A DNA stretch of 64,000 nt from Eonycteris spelaea (GCA_003508835.1 PUFA01000210.1:1926501-1990500), one strand, 5' to 3'. Counted from the stretch's first letter, positions 1-11,189 are shown. The notes: generated from the letters alone by a model not told the origin. Numbers and translations: made by a program.

Positions 1-99
1 CCTCTTCCCTTCCTGTGCATCCTGCTTGAAGCTAGACACTTGGCTGAAGAGGGGGGCTGACCAGTTAATGTATACTACAAAGTGTAGAGCACACTGCAG

Positions 100-232
100 T
101 TTATCAACTGTGGTTATTATTCCCATTTTATGGGTGAGGAAACTAAGGCCCAGTGAGGAACTAGTGGCTCCTAGTTGAAACCTAGTCGCTCATTCCTTCC
201 CCCCTCCCCCCACCCTCCGAATCCGTCTCTTG
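100..232 (-). repeat. MIR SINE fragment
   Basis: The stretch CCCATTTTATGGGTGAGGAA followed by an AACTAAGGCCCAGTGAGG-like run matches the reverse complement of the MIR core, where the consensus reads cattttacagatgaggaaactgaggc. It is an ancient tRNA-derived SINE, well diverged and without detectable target duplication. Confidence 0.6.
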
Positions 233-589
233 CATTTGAGAACTGCAGCTTCCAGAATCCTAAGAACGCTGATAATGGAGCATCATCCCTGCCCTTTCCC
301 CTGTGAAATTTGGAGAGATGCAGAAGTGGGGCCAGGAGGGCCATGCACCTTGTGTGACATCTGCCTTCACACAGTGACATGTGACAGCCACATGGTGGAG
401 GTCAGAGCAGTGGCAGAGTTCTATAGTTCTTATTACTTGGGAAAGTAGCTGGCCCCTTTCTTTGAGAAGCAGACGTAAGACTCGAACTGATAGTTGTGAA
501 CTGGTTCTGGGCAGACTCTTTTTCTACTCCAGATCAGGTACCCCCTTGCTTGCTCTTCTCATAAGAAATAGTGACCCACTTCATTGCAG
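233..589. other. Unique sequence, no gene seen
   Basis: Only short unconserved frames occur here. No repeat, splice pattern or regulatory motif was recognised. Confidence 0.5.
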
Positions 590-805
590 TGTGTGGTTTA
601 CATGTATTTGTCACTTGCAGTAAACCCATAAGTTTGTATAGAAGTATCCTCATTTTACGGATGAGGAAACAGAGAGGCAGAGGGAAATAAATGGCCTAAG
701 AGGGGCAGAGGGAATTAAATGGCCCAAGTGGATGCCCCTAGGCTGGTGGAGCCAGGGCTCAGATGCAGGAGGGTGGCTCCAGAGAGCACGCACAGAACAC
801 GCTGG
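590..805 (-). repeat. MIR SINE with internal 28-bp-period duplication
   Basis: CCTCATTTTACGGATGAGGA is the reverse-strand MIR core, followed by degraded MIR sequence ending near the 'gagccagggctcagatgcagg' type segment. Inside it, bases 676-700 are repeated at 704-728 with 23 of 25 matches, a local tandem duplication that arose after the MIR inserted. Confidence 0.6.
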
Positions 806-2329
806 ACCCTTCCTTGCTGTCAGGGCGCTCACTGTTCGCTGCTACGCACAATTATCTACTCATTTGCCTATTTTCTTACTAGCCTGTAGGCACAGATGGA
901 GAGTAGTCATAGCCATAGTCATGATTCCACACCCAATATCTAGCCTAGCGCTTCTCCTCTCCCCTCCCCAAATGGCCATGTGCTAGAACTCACTGCACAC
1001 ACCTAGGGGCTGTTCAGAGAAGGCGAAAGGAATTCTGTGACTTGCTTCCAGGCACAGAGTGGGTCTAGCTTCCACAGGCTTCCTGGATCCCAAGGCCTCT
1101 TTTTCTTCTGTCCCCAGGCCACACTGCTAAATATATCCTGGGATAAACCCATTTACCATCTATAGCTAAAATGCCTCTTGACTGCTCTGTGCCAAGATTA
1201 GAAGGCTGTCCAAACATCAATGATTATTCCATCGGCTAAAAGCAAATCGATCAAGCTCATCCTCCCTGCGGGCGAAGGAGGCTCTTAGTCTATTTGTAGC
1301 TCAGTCTGAGAACAAGGGGCAGCTGCTCCGAGCTGTTGTCTGTCCTGATGGCACTCACAGAGTGGGTCGTGGATGCTGGGATCAGCAGATCTTGTTGTGT
1401 AGGTCAGGTGGACCACACCCTCCCGGGCTTCTTAAAGCAGACCCAGGTTGCTGCAGCAACTATCCCAGCACACTCTGCAGGGTCACACTGCAGGACGTCC
1501 AGGGGTGGGGTGGGGGAGGCCATTAGGGCAAGATCCATCATGGAGGATCCTTCCCACCTTGACCATTCTGAACTGCTCACAGGAACAGGCTCACTCACAA
1601 TGGTTGTTGAGAAAGGAACAGAAATGCTATCAGTTGTACAAGGCTCGAAGCATTTGACAAAGTTTTTGTGTCTTTTGGTGAAGTTGTGAAACGAGAGCAA
1701 GGACTTGGGAGGGAGAAAAATGCATAAGAACATAGAGAAGAAGTTTTCCTAAAAACTTTAGCAGAAGTTTAAAATAAAATGATAAGAGCTAGGGAAAAAG
1801 ACCTGTATATGTCTCAGTAGATAAATATATTTTTTAATTTTAATTTTATTTTTGTGATCCCAAAATTCTTCCCTCTGCTGAGTTTCTGGTTGCCTCTGAG
1901 CTGAATAATACAGTAGCCAGCCCAGCAGAGATAAGCATTGCTAGGCAGGAGGCTCCCAGTACACAGGGAAGGGAATTTTTCATTTCATACATCATTTAAA
2001 GCCTGCTGCAGTGATTTACTAATGTCAGGCCATCTTTGGAGCACACAAAGAGAAGAAAGAGAAATATGCATGATTCCTTTGTGTATCTGGACCGAGATCC
2101 TAGGAGAGTGACTAGGGGTGGGTGGCGGACTGAGGTTTCTCCATTGTCTATAAGCACTGTGCAGAAGCCAAAGATCGCCCAGCACTCAGGAAGAAAGAAT
2201 GAGTGATTTGTGTCCTGCAGGGAGAATCTGCTTCCCTTCCCATTGGCCTGGCCAGGCAGGGCCGGGCTCCCTCCTCAAAGCCTGTACGGTCTTCTTATTC
2301 CCAGTTTCCTTCACTCAGACCCATCCTAC
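806..2329. other. Unique sequence, no gene seen
   Basis: Mixed composition with an AT-rich stretch near 1800-1855. Frames reach 117 codons (1336-1689) but overlap a competing opposite-strand frame of 109 codons and show no recognisable domain, so they are read as chance frames. Confidence 0.5.
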
Positions 2330-2700
2330 ACCCCCGTAAGAAGGATCTTCTTGAAACCCTGCTGTGACCATGCTATGCCCCTGCTTAAGTACTTGAAGCC
2401 TTTTCTCAAGGCCAATTGAATCCCTCTTTGCCAGGTGTGCTGGGCCTGTCTGCGGCACCTGCTTTTCTGACTCTGCTCTCTTACCCTGCACGCCTGTGGG
2501 TCCAAGTGCCTGGGGATGCCTGCCCACTGCACACTGTAGCCATTGAGTTTCCCATCCAGCTGTCCTCCCTGCCTGGAATGTTCTTTCCCCTCTCTGCATT
2601 TCTAAAACTCTCTCAAGGGCCAATCTAACACCTACCTACTTCACCCATTTCTCCTTCCATGACAAAGCCAGCCCTTCCTGCTTATTCACTTCCCCAAACT
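2330..2700 (+). repeat. L2 LINE fragment, 5' part of an interrupted copy
   Basis: The order of phrases is that of the L2 3' coding and trailer region: 'ccatgctatgcccctgctt', a 'tctgctctcttaccctgc' segment, 'cctgcctggaatgttctttcccc', then 'accttactt'-like trailer. It belongs with the L2 tail at 3050-3175; a MIR lies between the two halves. Confidence 0.65.
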
Positions 2701-2739
2701 TCGTGCCAGCACAGACTCGACTTAGGTAATAGATAAAGC

Positions 2740-3003
2740 TAATATTAGGTAATAATACTCATAAATTTCGCTGAGTGATTACTGGGTGCCACGTGGTTTC
2801 CATGGTGCCTCTTTCCACTCTCACAACAACCCCGCCAGGATGTGCTGTTAGTTTCCAGGGGACGGAAACGGAGGCCAAGCTCCTGTTAGGTAATTATTTA
2901 AAGCTACATTCAGCTAGGAGGTAACTAAGTTGGCCAGAATCTATGCCTGGACTTTCTGCCTTTTTTTATGAGCCTTTAACCACTACCTTTACTGCCTCTC
3001 AGT
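2740..3003 (-). repeat. MIR SINE nested in L2
   Basis: Near full-length reverse MIR: GAGTGATTACTGGGTGCCA at one end, 'ctctcacaacaaccccgcc' in the middle, and TTTAACCACTACCTTTACTG at the other end, all in the right order for MIR. Its position between two L2 pieces shows it inserted into an existing L2. Confidence 0.75.
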
Positions 3004-3049
3004 CCAGTATTACTTCTGAGATAATTGATTTTTAGGTTTTAGTTTAGTT

Positions 3050-3175
3050 CCGCAATAAAACCGTCAGCTCCTTAGGGAGACTATGCGTGCCTCTTACGTC
3101 TGCATCCTCTACAGCGCCTAACCTCAGAGCTAGACATGCAGTAGGCACTCAATATAAACTTGATCATTCATCGAT
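3050..3175 (+). repeat. L2 LINE 3' tail
   Basis: 'gtcagctccttagggagact', 'cagcgcctaacctcagagct' and GCAGTAGGCACTCAATATAA are the terminal L2 phrases (ctccttgagggcaggg, cagtgcctggcacatag, gtaggtgctcaataaa). It continues the copy interrupted by the MIR at 2740-3003. Confidence 0.65.
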
Positions 3176-4459
3176 TGGCCAGATAGCTTCCAGACTTGTG
3201 CACTTCCCTCTCTTCTCGGTACGGAAAAGCCTAAGTAATATAGCGCTTGAGGAAGGCTGGTGGGGTGCAGCGGGGAAAGCATAGCCAGTTTCTCTTTAGG
3301 ACAGTCTAATATTGGACTACTGCAAATTAATCAATCACATGCCTATTCGGCACAAGCTATGACATGCAGACACACGGAGGACAGGAGAGAATTAAAACTT
3401 CCTGTCATAACGGAGGCTAAGCTTGGGCTGGAGGAAAATGCAGGCAGGGAGCAGAGCAGGGCAGCCTCTAAGCTTGGCGTGAGGTGCAGAGCATGGGAAA
3501 CGGGAAGGAAAGGACCCCACAGACCACTGCGGGTCATCAGCTTGGTTGGAGGGTGCCTCAGGAGAAGGTGGGGCCGGTGGGGCTTTGAGGACAGGCAACC
3601 CTGTCTCAGGTGGAGAGAAAGGAGTGGCATGGTCGTGAAAAAAGAGGTTCGACCTGAATCACCGCCCTCATTCTTCAGCGACCACATAATGATTAGGTTG
3701 GGTTTCTTTTGGACTTTGCCACTAGTCGTGATGGCTACCAGGCTACGGTGCTTGCTCAGCCTTTCTTACAGGTCGGACATGAGGGCACAATGTGATAAAG
3801 TACGGGGTAGATTGTGTAAGTGGAGGATCTGTGTACAGTAGGGTCCGATCATTACTTTATGTTGTTTTTCACGATGCCAGCACCCTGCTCTATCCCCTTA
3901 GGTGCATTCAGCTCTACACGCAGATGCCACTTTTGGTGGGACCCTCTGCCTGAGGGATACTTTTCTAGCAGGACAAAACAAAAGCAGTCCTCAACTAAAG
4001 ACAGATGGGGGTAGTGAGATAAACACCCCACTTCCTTGTCCCTTGGCTGGTTTGTGCAAAATGCAGCTCTGACTGCCACAGTGGAGATTTGCTGGGTGAT
4101 GGACTCTCTTTATTGGCTGTTTTCCTGTCTCCGCTTACCACCCGCCTACAGTGTTTTTAGGGATCGCCTTCCAAATGGACTACTGGCACATAAATTGTAG
4201 GGTCTATTTCTGGGAAAGCCCCAAAGTAGGGCATCGTAGTTTTTATTAATTGTAGGAATATACATCTTTATTAATGTACAAGTCCCCACCCCCATTGTCC
4301 ACATGAGTTCTTCTGCTCAAGTGCAGGAAACCAGGTCAACTCATTTATAACGTCTAGACTCGTAGCTCCTAGTGTCTTGGATGTTCACAGGGGCTGACAG
4401 TGTCCCTCCCATGGTGAACTCATCTGGGTGTTTGACTCTCAGCCCCCCACCTCACCCCA
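3176..4459. other. Unique sequence, no gene seen
   Basis: The longest frame is 193 codons (3260-3841), is opposed by a 114-codon frame on the other strand, and has no recognisable domain, start context or repeat structure. It is most likely accidental, favoured by moderate GC content. Confidence 0.45.
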
Positions 4460-4560
4460 CTCCCAAATAGGATTATAAAGTCTTTGAAAGCAGAGGCTGT
4501 GTCACATCGGATCTTTGCTGTAAGTCCCTTGCAACAGAATGGGCACTGGGTGAATAGTCT
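4460..4560 (+). repeat. Possible L2 3' tail
   Basis: 'aagtctttgaaagcagaggc' and 'gggcactgggtgaatagtc' weakly follow the L2 trailer pattern. Alignment against an L2 consensus would be needed to confirm it. Confidence 0.35.
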
Positions 4561-6125
4561 TTAAATTGGATCGTGTTAAGCAGAAAAAACACCCCGCTGT
4601 CCAAAGCAAGCTAATCCCTATGACTTTCTCTGGCTTCCAAAGTGATAAAAGTTCAGTTCCCAAAGCCACTTGTAATGGGTTCATTACTTTATTTATCCTG
4701 TTGTATCTACCTCGAGTGGCCTTTCAAATGGTCTCATAAGCATCCTTTCCTCAAGCAGTTTCAGATGCCCTGAAACGGAACCTCTCGACTTGAGCAAAGC
4801 TCATCGGTCCATGTGCACACAGGGACCTCTTTTAAAACTGGGCCCGTGATTACTGAGCAGGAGTGAGTGTTGGTGAGTGTGTGGTCATGGTCCTGGGCAG
4901 GGCCTATCCATAGTCCAAAGCCAAGGGCTACACTCTGTATGTCCCAGCCTCATCTCTGCCAGGGCAGCAGGGTGCATCTTCCTCTGCCCCTGGCAGCTGG
5001 CTCACACTGCACACCCTCCTTGAGATGCCAGGACTGCCTTGCCAATCATTCGACATCTGATCTATTAGATGGCTGGCTCTGCTGAGGATGTAATTATCAA
5101 AGTCTGGCTTCCGGGGTCAGGGCTGGCTGGAGGCCCCATCCAGTGAAAGGATGGCCACTTAGAGCCAGCTTTCCTTGGACGTGTCAAAGCCAAGGGGCTA
5201 AACCGGACTGGAGCACTCTTCCTGGGGCTTTCCCCTGGTGAGGCAAGTTTCCCCCGAAGGTGGGTCCTCCATGAAAAATCGGACACCACCTGTGAGAGGC
5301 AAACAGCTCACCAGAGGGCAGCCTCCTGGCCCAGCCCGGGCCCTCCTGGCCCTCGCATACCTTCACCATGCCAGGCTTGGCAGGCCTCACACTGAACGGA
5401 CAGATGCTCCCCCAATTTCTCTTCCACTTCCACCCACTGCAAAGCAGCAGCAATAACGTGTAGGAACCGCAGGAGGCCTGGACTTACCCACCACCTCCTG
5501 CTGTCACAGGGAAGGAGGGCTGGGCGCAGGAGCTGGTGCAGACCCTCCAGAGCCCATGCTCAGGTGAGGCCTTGGAGCCCTTCCTGCCCAAAGCAAGCTC
5601 TGTGCAGAGAACAAAGAAGAGCTCAGCGGCCTGGGGCTGCACAGGTCATAGGATGCATGGGTGACCACTGGGATTTTGCAAAGGGCATGGGATTTTTTTC
5701 CTGCCTCACAGGGAGATTAGACCCCAACTGTTCTACTTGGCCTCTGGAGGCATGAAACACATTTCTTTGGATGAGCAGTTCTGCCTACGACCTGGAAGCT
5801 GGCCGGGCATGGGGTCTGGAGCCAGAGGCAGACATCAAGAGCATCTGTAAAATGTTCTTTGGTAAAGGGAGCAGATGATGCTTGAAACATTCCAAACTGA
5901 CTCCTCAGAAGCAACCTCTGTCCCTCAGACAGCTGTGCTTGCTGGCCAGGGTATGCTGAGCATACCATTGTAGGCTCTGATGCCCAGATTTGGGTTGTGT
6001 GCTCTACGGAAGGAGAGTAAGCAAAAACAGGAAATTCCTCTAAGTCTATAAGTCTGAGTGGAGGGTAACATGCATGACCCCCTCTGACCTCAAAGGAAAT
6101 TAATGGGGAGGCCCATGGCACGAAT
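4561..6125. other. Unique, moderately GC-rich sequence
   Basis: No repeat was recognised. Frames of up to 134 codons (5717-6121, minus strand) have no domain signature and no supporting splice or poly(A) signals. 4900-5650 is richer in C and G than its surroundings but has few CpGs. Confidence 0.45.
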
Positions 6126-6290
6126 GGTAGGCAAGCTGGGCTGTGAAGGTTGTTTCATGCTACATTATGCTGAGTGACTTTGGGTAAGTCACTACATTCT
6201 GTGAACCGTCTCAGATACCGCTGCATCTTATAGGGTTTGTGAGACCATGAAAAAGAAGGGAATAAAAACTTTTCTCTCAGGGAATGAATG
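6126..6290 (+). repeat. MIR SINE fragment
   Basis: TGAGTGACTTTGGGTAAGTC is the MIR core phrase (tgtgtgaccttgggcaagtc). The downstream 'tcttatagggtttgtgag' matches the part where MIR reads tcatagggttgttgtgag. Confidence 0.6.
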
Positions 6291-7060
6291 AGGCTTCTGA
6301 ATATAGTTGAAAATAGTCATTCTCTGGTCTCCTGTCAGGAAAGCCAACTAACCTTGTAGACATGCTATGAGAGAATGTAGATCGTTAGAGGGAAAAGGGC
6401 CTTTTCGGTCATCTGCGCAGCCTCTCCCTGGAAGGAGAAATCCCTCTGCAGCATCTGTTTGAGCACCTCCATGATAACAAGCTTGTCTCAGGGCAAGAGC
6501 AGAGTGTGGGGGCGTGAGAAGCTATCAGAGAGAGCACTGTTCTTGGTAAGGAGAGGGCAGGTCATTGAGAAAAGGAGCGGGGATTGAACCCAGCCACACT
6601 AGGGAACCCTGGAACCAAAGCCGATCCTGCCTTTATTCAACACACAGAAGACACCAAACCTTCCGGTGGTGCCTTCACGAAGCCTGCACCCCAGGACAGC
6701 CTGCATCAGGGAGGAGAAGACGAGGTGTGGTCTGAGTGATTTACGATCTCCCCAGTCTGGCTGCTGGACAGACCACTGTGCTCCCCACTTTGAAAGACGC
6801 TAACAGCCCCTCTGAGGCACATCAGGCCTGTTACCCTTGAAAAAGTTTTATAAAGAGTCTAGCTTTTCTTTCTCTGTCTCCACCCCAGTCCACCCCACTC
6901 CACCCCATCCTTGCTTTCATCTTCTCTGTGAATGGGGCCACTTTGCCCACTGGTGCTGCTAGAATGTTGCTGAATAGCAACCAGGAAACAAATTAGATAC
7001 TGATCAGCCCTCAGTTTTCTTGGTGTGCTGAATAATAACTTAAAGACAACTGTGGTCATT
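6291..7060. other. Mostly unique sequence
   Basis: 'gggccttttcggtcatctgcgcagcct' around 6399-6425 vaguely recalls an old SINE phrase seen better at 8960 and 51215 (gatcatctagtccaacc), but it is too diverged to call. Nothing else was recognised. Confidence 0.35.
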
Positions 7061-7860
7061 TAAAAGGCAGCCCAGCTTCATGAGCAGGCCTCGTGGGCAC
7101 TTAGGTGAAGGCTAATGTTCACCTGTTGAAGCTGAGTTATCGAGTGGCTGGGGATCTATTAATGCTTCCAGTCACCTCTCTTGAAGGCCATGGCAATGCA
7201 CCTCCGCCCATAATCACCTTCCACGGAAAATATTAATGCAGTGCTATCAACACTTACACATTTCGGCATGTAAAATTAACAAATTCCTCCAAATCCATAA
7301 CACGTACATCTTTGTTCAGCCAAAAACCTTTGATATAAATTGTAGCTCTTTAGGACAGCTCTGACAAAAGTGTAATATATCATGGAATAGCGGATACAAG
7401 TTCAAAAGTACATATAATAATATAATTAAGATAGCTTGACAAGAATGTATTTTAAAAGTATAAAATACCTGCAGGTATAATAGCTTCATAAAGTCTGTCA
7501 GATTTACTTCTGCTGTGAAGAAATTTAAAATGTTTTACTTTAATGTGATGCAAATGAAGGTTGAGATATGCATATAACACAGTCCTTAAAAAATAGGTAG
7601 AGGGAAAAGAATAAAAGTCAGATTTAGGCCAACCAAGACATTCAACTTTGCAGGTGACTGGATAATAGATCAAGCAAACAGATTGGGGTACAGTGCTGCG
7701 CTGTTTGTAGAAAATACCAATTTCACATTTCCCTCCCTTGCTGGCTACAGGAGTGTTTTTATTCAAAATTAATGATTCCCTCTGCACATTTTTCTTTTTG
7801 CTCAAAAGGTTCAAGTAATTTTGTTTAAAGCAAAAGCAACTTTTATATAATTACCAGCCC
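7061..7860. promoter_or_regulatory. Candidate conserved noncoding block A
   Basis: The block is AT-rich, repeat-free and low in CpG, with homeodomain-type cores at ATTAATG (about 7158 and 7232) and TAATCACC (7211). This composition is typical of developmental enhancers in gene deserts. It is inferred from base composition and motif density only, with no alignment available. Confidence 0.25.
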
Positions 7861-8959
7861 ATGAAAATTGTTTTTCAATGCACTAAAAGCTAAGAGTGAC
7901 TCACACCCAAAACAAAGGGCTTCAGGACACGTCCGTGTACTCACGGACCAGCACCTGTCCGGCCCAACTCAGCAACCTCATGCTTGAACAAAACGCTTTT
8001 ACAAGCAAAGGAGCGGGAACCATTTACCCAATATAAAAAGATGCCAAGATACGAAACTATAAGGTTAATCCAATCAGCAAGGCCACAGACTGGGGTGTAC
8101 AGAACACCTCTCACTCCCTTCCCACCAAAAAATTCCCCTAAGGAATCCCATCTCTCCAGCCTGGTTCTCACCATTATGATTAACCCAATAATGTCCACAG
8201 CTCCGCACCTCCCCATGTTGCATGCATTCGATATACCAAGGTGATCCAGGGTATCTGCCCAAACCATTACTTAGATGAAATCTTCTGTCCTGATAGCATT
8301 TCCCAGACCTGAGTTTCATGCTCATTTTCTTATTTCCAACTATCATCAGAGAGATAAGACTCTGTGATGAAGTAGCTATGTGGCCTTCAGGAACTCCCCT
8401 CACCTTCCCGAGCCCAGGTCACGGTTTGGAGCGGGCAAAGTTTCTTTCCTTTGAGACACAATAGAAAATTCTATTCTCCCACCATGCCTCTGAGCAAGGC
8501 TAGGTTCTTGCCCAAAAGCACAGATGAGTGGTAGGTGGGGGAAGGTGTACAATAAAAGGCACCTCTTACTCAAGATAAAAATTACATGTTTGAATCATGA
8601 AGCAGCGTAGTTTTAAAATCAGCAGTCCTCGAGCCTCTGCCACTGATGACTGCACCCAAAAGAATTTTCAAAGTAAATGCACTTTTTACCATTTTCTTGC
8701 TCATTTGCATTCTGGTCCGTTTGGATTCTGAAATGCAACTAGACACTTTATTTTCAGGGTAGATCTGCATGATGGCAAACAAACAGTTTGGGAAGGATTA
8801 GCCATATGGGCCGGAGCATTATTTTCTTAATGTGGGAATTGGGTCAGCCCTACAAAACGTTTCCTCGAATACATAAATGGGTGCATTTTCTCTTTGATAG
8901 GGGTGGTTTTCAGAATTAAGCCTCCCAGTTGGCTGTGCTTGGAGTTATAGCTACATAGT
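7861..8959. other. Unique sequence with one short hairpin
   Basis: It carries a perfect 7-bp inverted repeat at 7931-7948 (arms GTCCGTG and CACGGAC, loop TACT). Frames of 86-109 codons overlap on both strands near 7941-8403 and show no domain. No repeat family was recognised. Confidence 0.45.
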
Positions 8960-9130
8960 CCCAGCCCCTAGAGACTCATGAAATGTTAAAGATGCAGCAC
9001 CCTCAGAAAACGCCCAGTCCAGCCTCCTAATTTTGTAGCTGAAACACAGAAGTCCAGAGAGGTGAAGCAACTTGAGAAAGGTCACAGAGCTAATGGCCTA
9101 GTCTACATCATCCTGTTATCTTCCTGCCTC
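8960..9130 (-). repeat. Old MIR-like SINE fragment
   Basis: 'cgcccagtccagcctcctaa', 'gctgaaacacagaagtccagagaggtgaag' and 'aaggtcacagagctaatggc' follow in order the common ancient SINE layout on the reverse strand (pair of MIR-type phrases preceded by a 'tccagcctcc' motif). The same family seems present at 51215-51310. Confidence 0.45.
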
Positions 9131-9261
9131 TAAACTGGCAGAGGCCTGTGTCTGATCCTAGTGTGTAGTCCTCACGTGTAGGAGCACCCATCTCAATTTC
9201 CAGACCCCTTTCATATTCTCCAACCCTGTGTGAGTTCAAAGGTTGTAAATTTATATCAATC

Positions 9262-9279
9262 ATCAATCAATTGATTGAT
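9262..9279. other. Perfect 18-bp palindrome with PBX/HOX-like cores
   Basis: ATCAATCAATTGATTGAT equals its own reverse complement. TGATTGAT is the known composite PBX-HOX site, and further TCAATCA/GTCAATCAG units flank it at 9253-9260 and 9283-9290. It could equally be a decayed ATCA short tandem repeat. Confidence 0.6.
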
Positions 9280-9529
9280 CAGTCAATCAGTCACTATATT
9301 CATAGTACACCTCCATGTCTGACTGATGTTCAGGGCATAGGACCATTGACTCACTTTTCCCTCATCCTCTCTCTGTTCTTCAGAATCAGAGGCAAGTAAG
9401 AAAAGCACAGATGAGACCCCCAGAAACCACTATTCTCCCCTAGTGACTAATGGGAGACATAATATTGGTAACGGCTATTGTCAGGGGTGTCACGAATGAA
9501 AGATAACAATATACGAAACAGACCTTTTA

Positions 9530-9870
9530 AGGGCAACCCATTATTTTTGTAATTTGTTTAAACAAAACCAAGTGACTCTTTAAACTCTAATTCACATCTC
9601 GGAAATCCAGTTGCTCTCTCTCATTTCTCTCTCTGAAGTCGTGGCAATAATTTTAATGCCAGCAGAAGGCATTAGACATTAGAGGTGAGCAGGGCAGAGG
9701 GTTCTGGCTTTTATCAGATAATTAAGATGCTACCAAAGTCAAACCTTTATCAACATTAGACTAAAAATAAGCTTCTTCCATCCAAGTGCTTTTCGACAGA
9801 GCGTTCAAAGTGACAGCCCCCTGGATAAGGCTTAGCTTTTAAAAATGGTTCATTGTTTTTTAACTCTTAT
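9530..9870. promoter_or_regulatory. Candidate conserved noncoding block B
   Basis: Repeat-free block with GATAATTAAG at 9717-9726 (GATA core overlapping a TAATTA-type homeodomain core), CAAAGTCAAACC and 'ctttatcaac' nearby. Inferred from motif density and absence of repeats; not verified by comparison with other species. Confidence 0.27.
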
Positions 9871-10280
9871 TGGCAATCCATTCTCATTATGCCCAACCCA
9901 TTTGTCTTCATAATATGGACTTCACAATTACAATATCAAAGAATGTGTATCTACATAATGAATATGATCTATAGAATAGTACAGGGGAAACGTAATAACA
10001 TAGCGTGATCATTAATGAATTGAATACTTTGAGAAAAACATGGCATCTCATGGGAGAACCTGTCTCAATATCATAAGATGTTAGACACAGGCACACACCT
10101 GGAGGTGAAACTGAAGTTAAACCTGACTCCCTAGAGATGAAAGGCATGGCAGTGCTTGACTTTAGTGGTGGGAGGGGCACACAGTGGCTGTGCTGAGGTG
10201 ATCTCATGTTGGAAATAGTCACTTCAAAGTGTGTTTGTTCTATCTAGTCTTTAAAATGTTCTGGCTCACAGACCACTAAG
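9871..10280. other. Unique sequence, no gene seen
   Basis: A minus-strand frame of 104 codons (9908-10222) has no recognised domain. No repeat was recognised. Confidence 0.45.
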
Positions 10281-10690
10281 ATAAGGTTTGGTCTTTCCTT
10301 CAAAGAATAAACATTGGCAAGTTCTCTCCATTGGCCAAGATTTGCTACAGCTGGCCTGCAGAGGCGCCTTGCAGGAGGAAGGGTATGTGCTGGATGGAAT
10401 CAGTTTCTCAGGCCAAGGCGTTCACCAGAGAAGGGGCATCAGTGTGGAAAAAGGAAGCTTGGCAAGCATCCGACATTGGGAAAACTCCCTGAGGTGCACT
10501 GGAACTGCCCGCCAAAGGAGGATCCGGGCGAGAGACTGGAGGAAGAGGCTGCCTCCAGAATTAAATGGAGAGTTTATTAAGGGAACTTACGTACACAGGC
10601 AGAGTCTGGGTGGCAGCAAGATGGTGGATCTCTGCAGGGAGAGGGAATGGAGACTCGATACATATAGCCTCCAGGAATACAGGTAGCCTG
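10281..10690 (-). repeat. Possible old LTR, reverse strand
   Basis: On the minus strand a poly(A) signal AATAAA (plus-strand TTTATT at 10573-10578) sits in the context AGTTCCCTTAATAAACTCTC, which resembles the R region of several mammalian endogenous retrovirus LTRs, and the segment is richer in CpG than its flanks. TG/CA ends and target duplications could not be placed, so an LTR is only one reading; overlapping frames of 88 and 132 codons here have no known domain. Confidence 0.3.
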
Positions 10691-10912
10691 TAGCCAAGTG
10701 ACTCGTGCTTGTCAAGAGCTGTATATTCCAAAGCAGTAAACAACTTAATGGGCCTATTTATTTATCTATGTAAGAATATTCCTTTCAGGTGATATGGCCC
10801 ATCCCTCCTGGGGTGAACTGGCTGGTGACCACCGAGAAAACCTGCTTCTTAAGGTGGTGTTGATCACACCAAGCACTGGAAACCATTTTGTCTACTGTCT
10901 GGATAGTTTAAT

Positions 10913-10920
10913 CTCTATTA
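10913..10920 (+). repeat. Target site duplication, left copy (hAT)
   Basis: CTCTATTA is repeated exactly at 11146-11153, directly abutting the two ends of the element at 10921-11145. The 8-bp length is diagnostic of the hAT superfamily. Confidence 0.85.
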
Positions 10921-11145
10921 CAGAGGTTTTCAACCCCCAGGTCACAGACCTGTACTAGTCCTTGGCCTGCTAGAAACCAAGCCACATAGCAGGAGGTGAG
11001 TGGCAGGCCAGCGAGTGAAGCTTCATCTGTATTTGTAGCTGCTCCCCAGCACTAGCATCATCACCTCAGCTCCACCTCAGATCACCAGGCATTACATTCT
11101 CATAGGAGCACCAGCCCCTGGTGCCAAAAAGATTGGTGACTGCTG
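10921..11145 (+). mobile_element. Non-autonomous hAT DNA transposon (MITE)
   Basis: The 225-bp element starts CAGAGGTTTTCAACCCCCAG and ends with a sequence whose reverse complement is CAGCAGTCACCAATCTTTTT, giving imperfect terminal inverted repeats of the CAGNGGTnnnCAACC type. It is flanked by a perfect 8-bp duplication. Internal phrases such as GCAGGAGGTGAGTGGCAGGC, 'gaagcttcatctgtattt' and 'attctcataggagc' recall a known placental hAT family, with a large central deletion. It has no transposase and would have depended on an autonomous partner. Confidence 0.85.
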
Positions 11146-11153
11146 CTCTATTA
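11146..11153 (+). repeat. Target site duplication, right copy (hAT)
   Basis: Exact copy of CTCTATTA at 10913-10920. Confidence 0.85.
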
Positions 11154-11189
11154 CATTCTGGGAAAAATAAGCACGTAGCTGGTCAGTTT

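Noticed and set aside
3260..3841. 193-codon open frame
   Set aside because: Longest frame in the window, but an opposing 114-codon frame, no domain and no transcript signals; consistent with chance in moderately GC-rich DNA.
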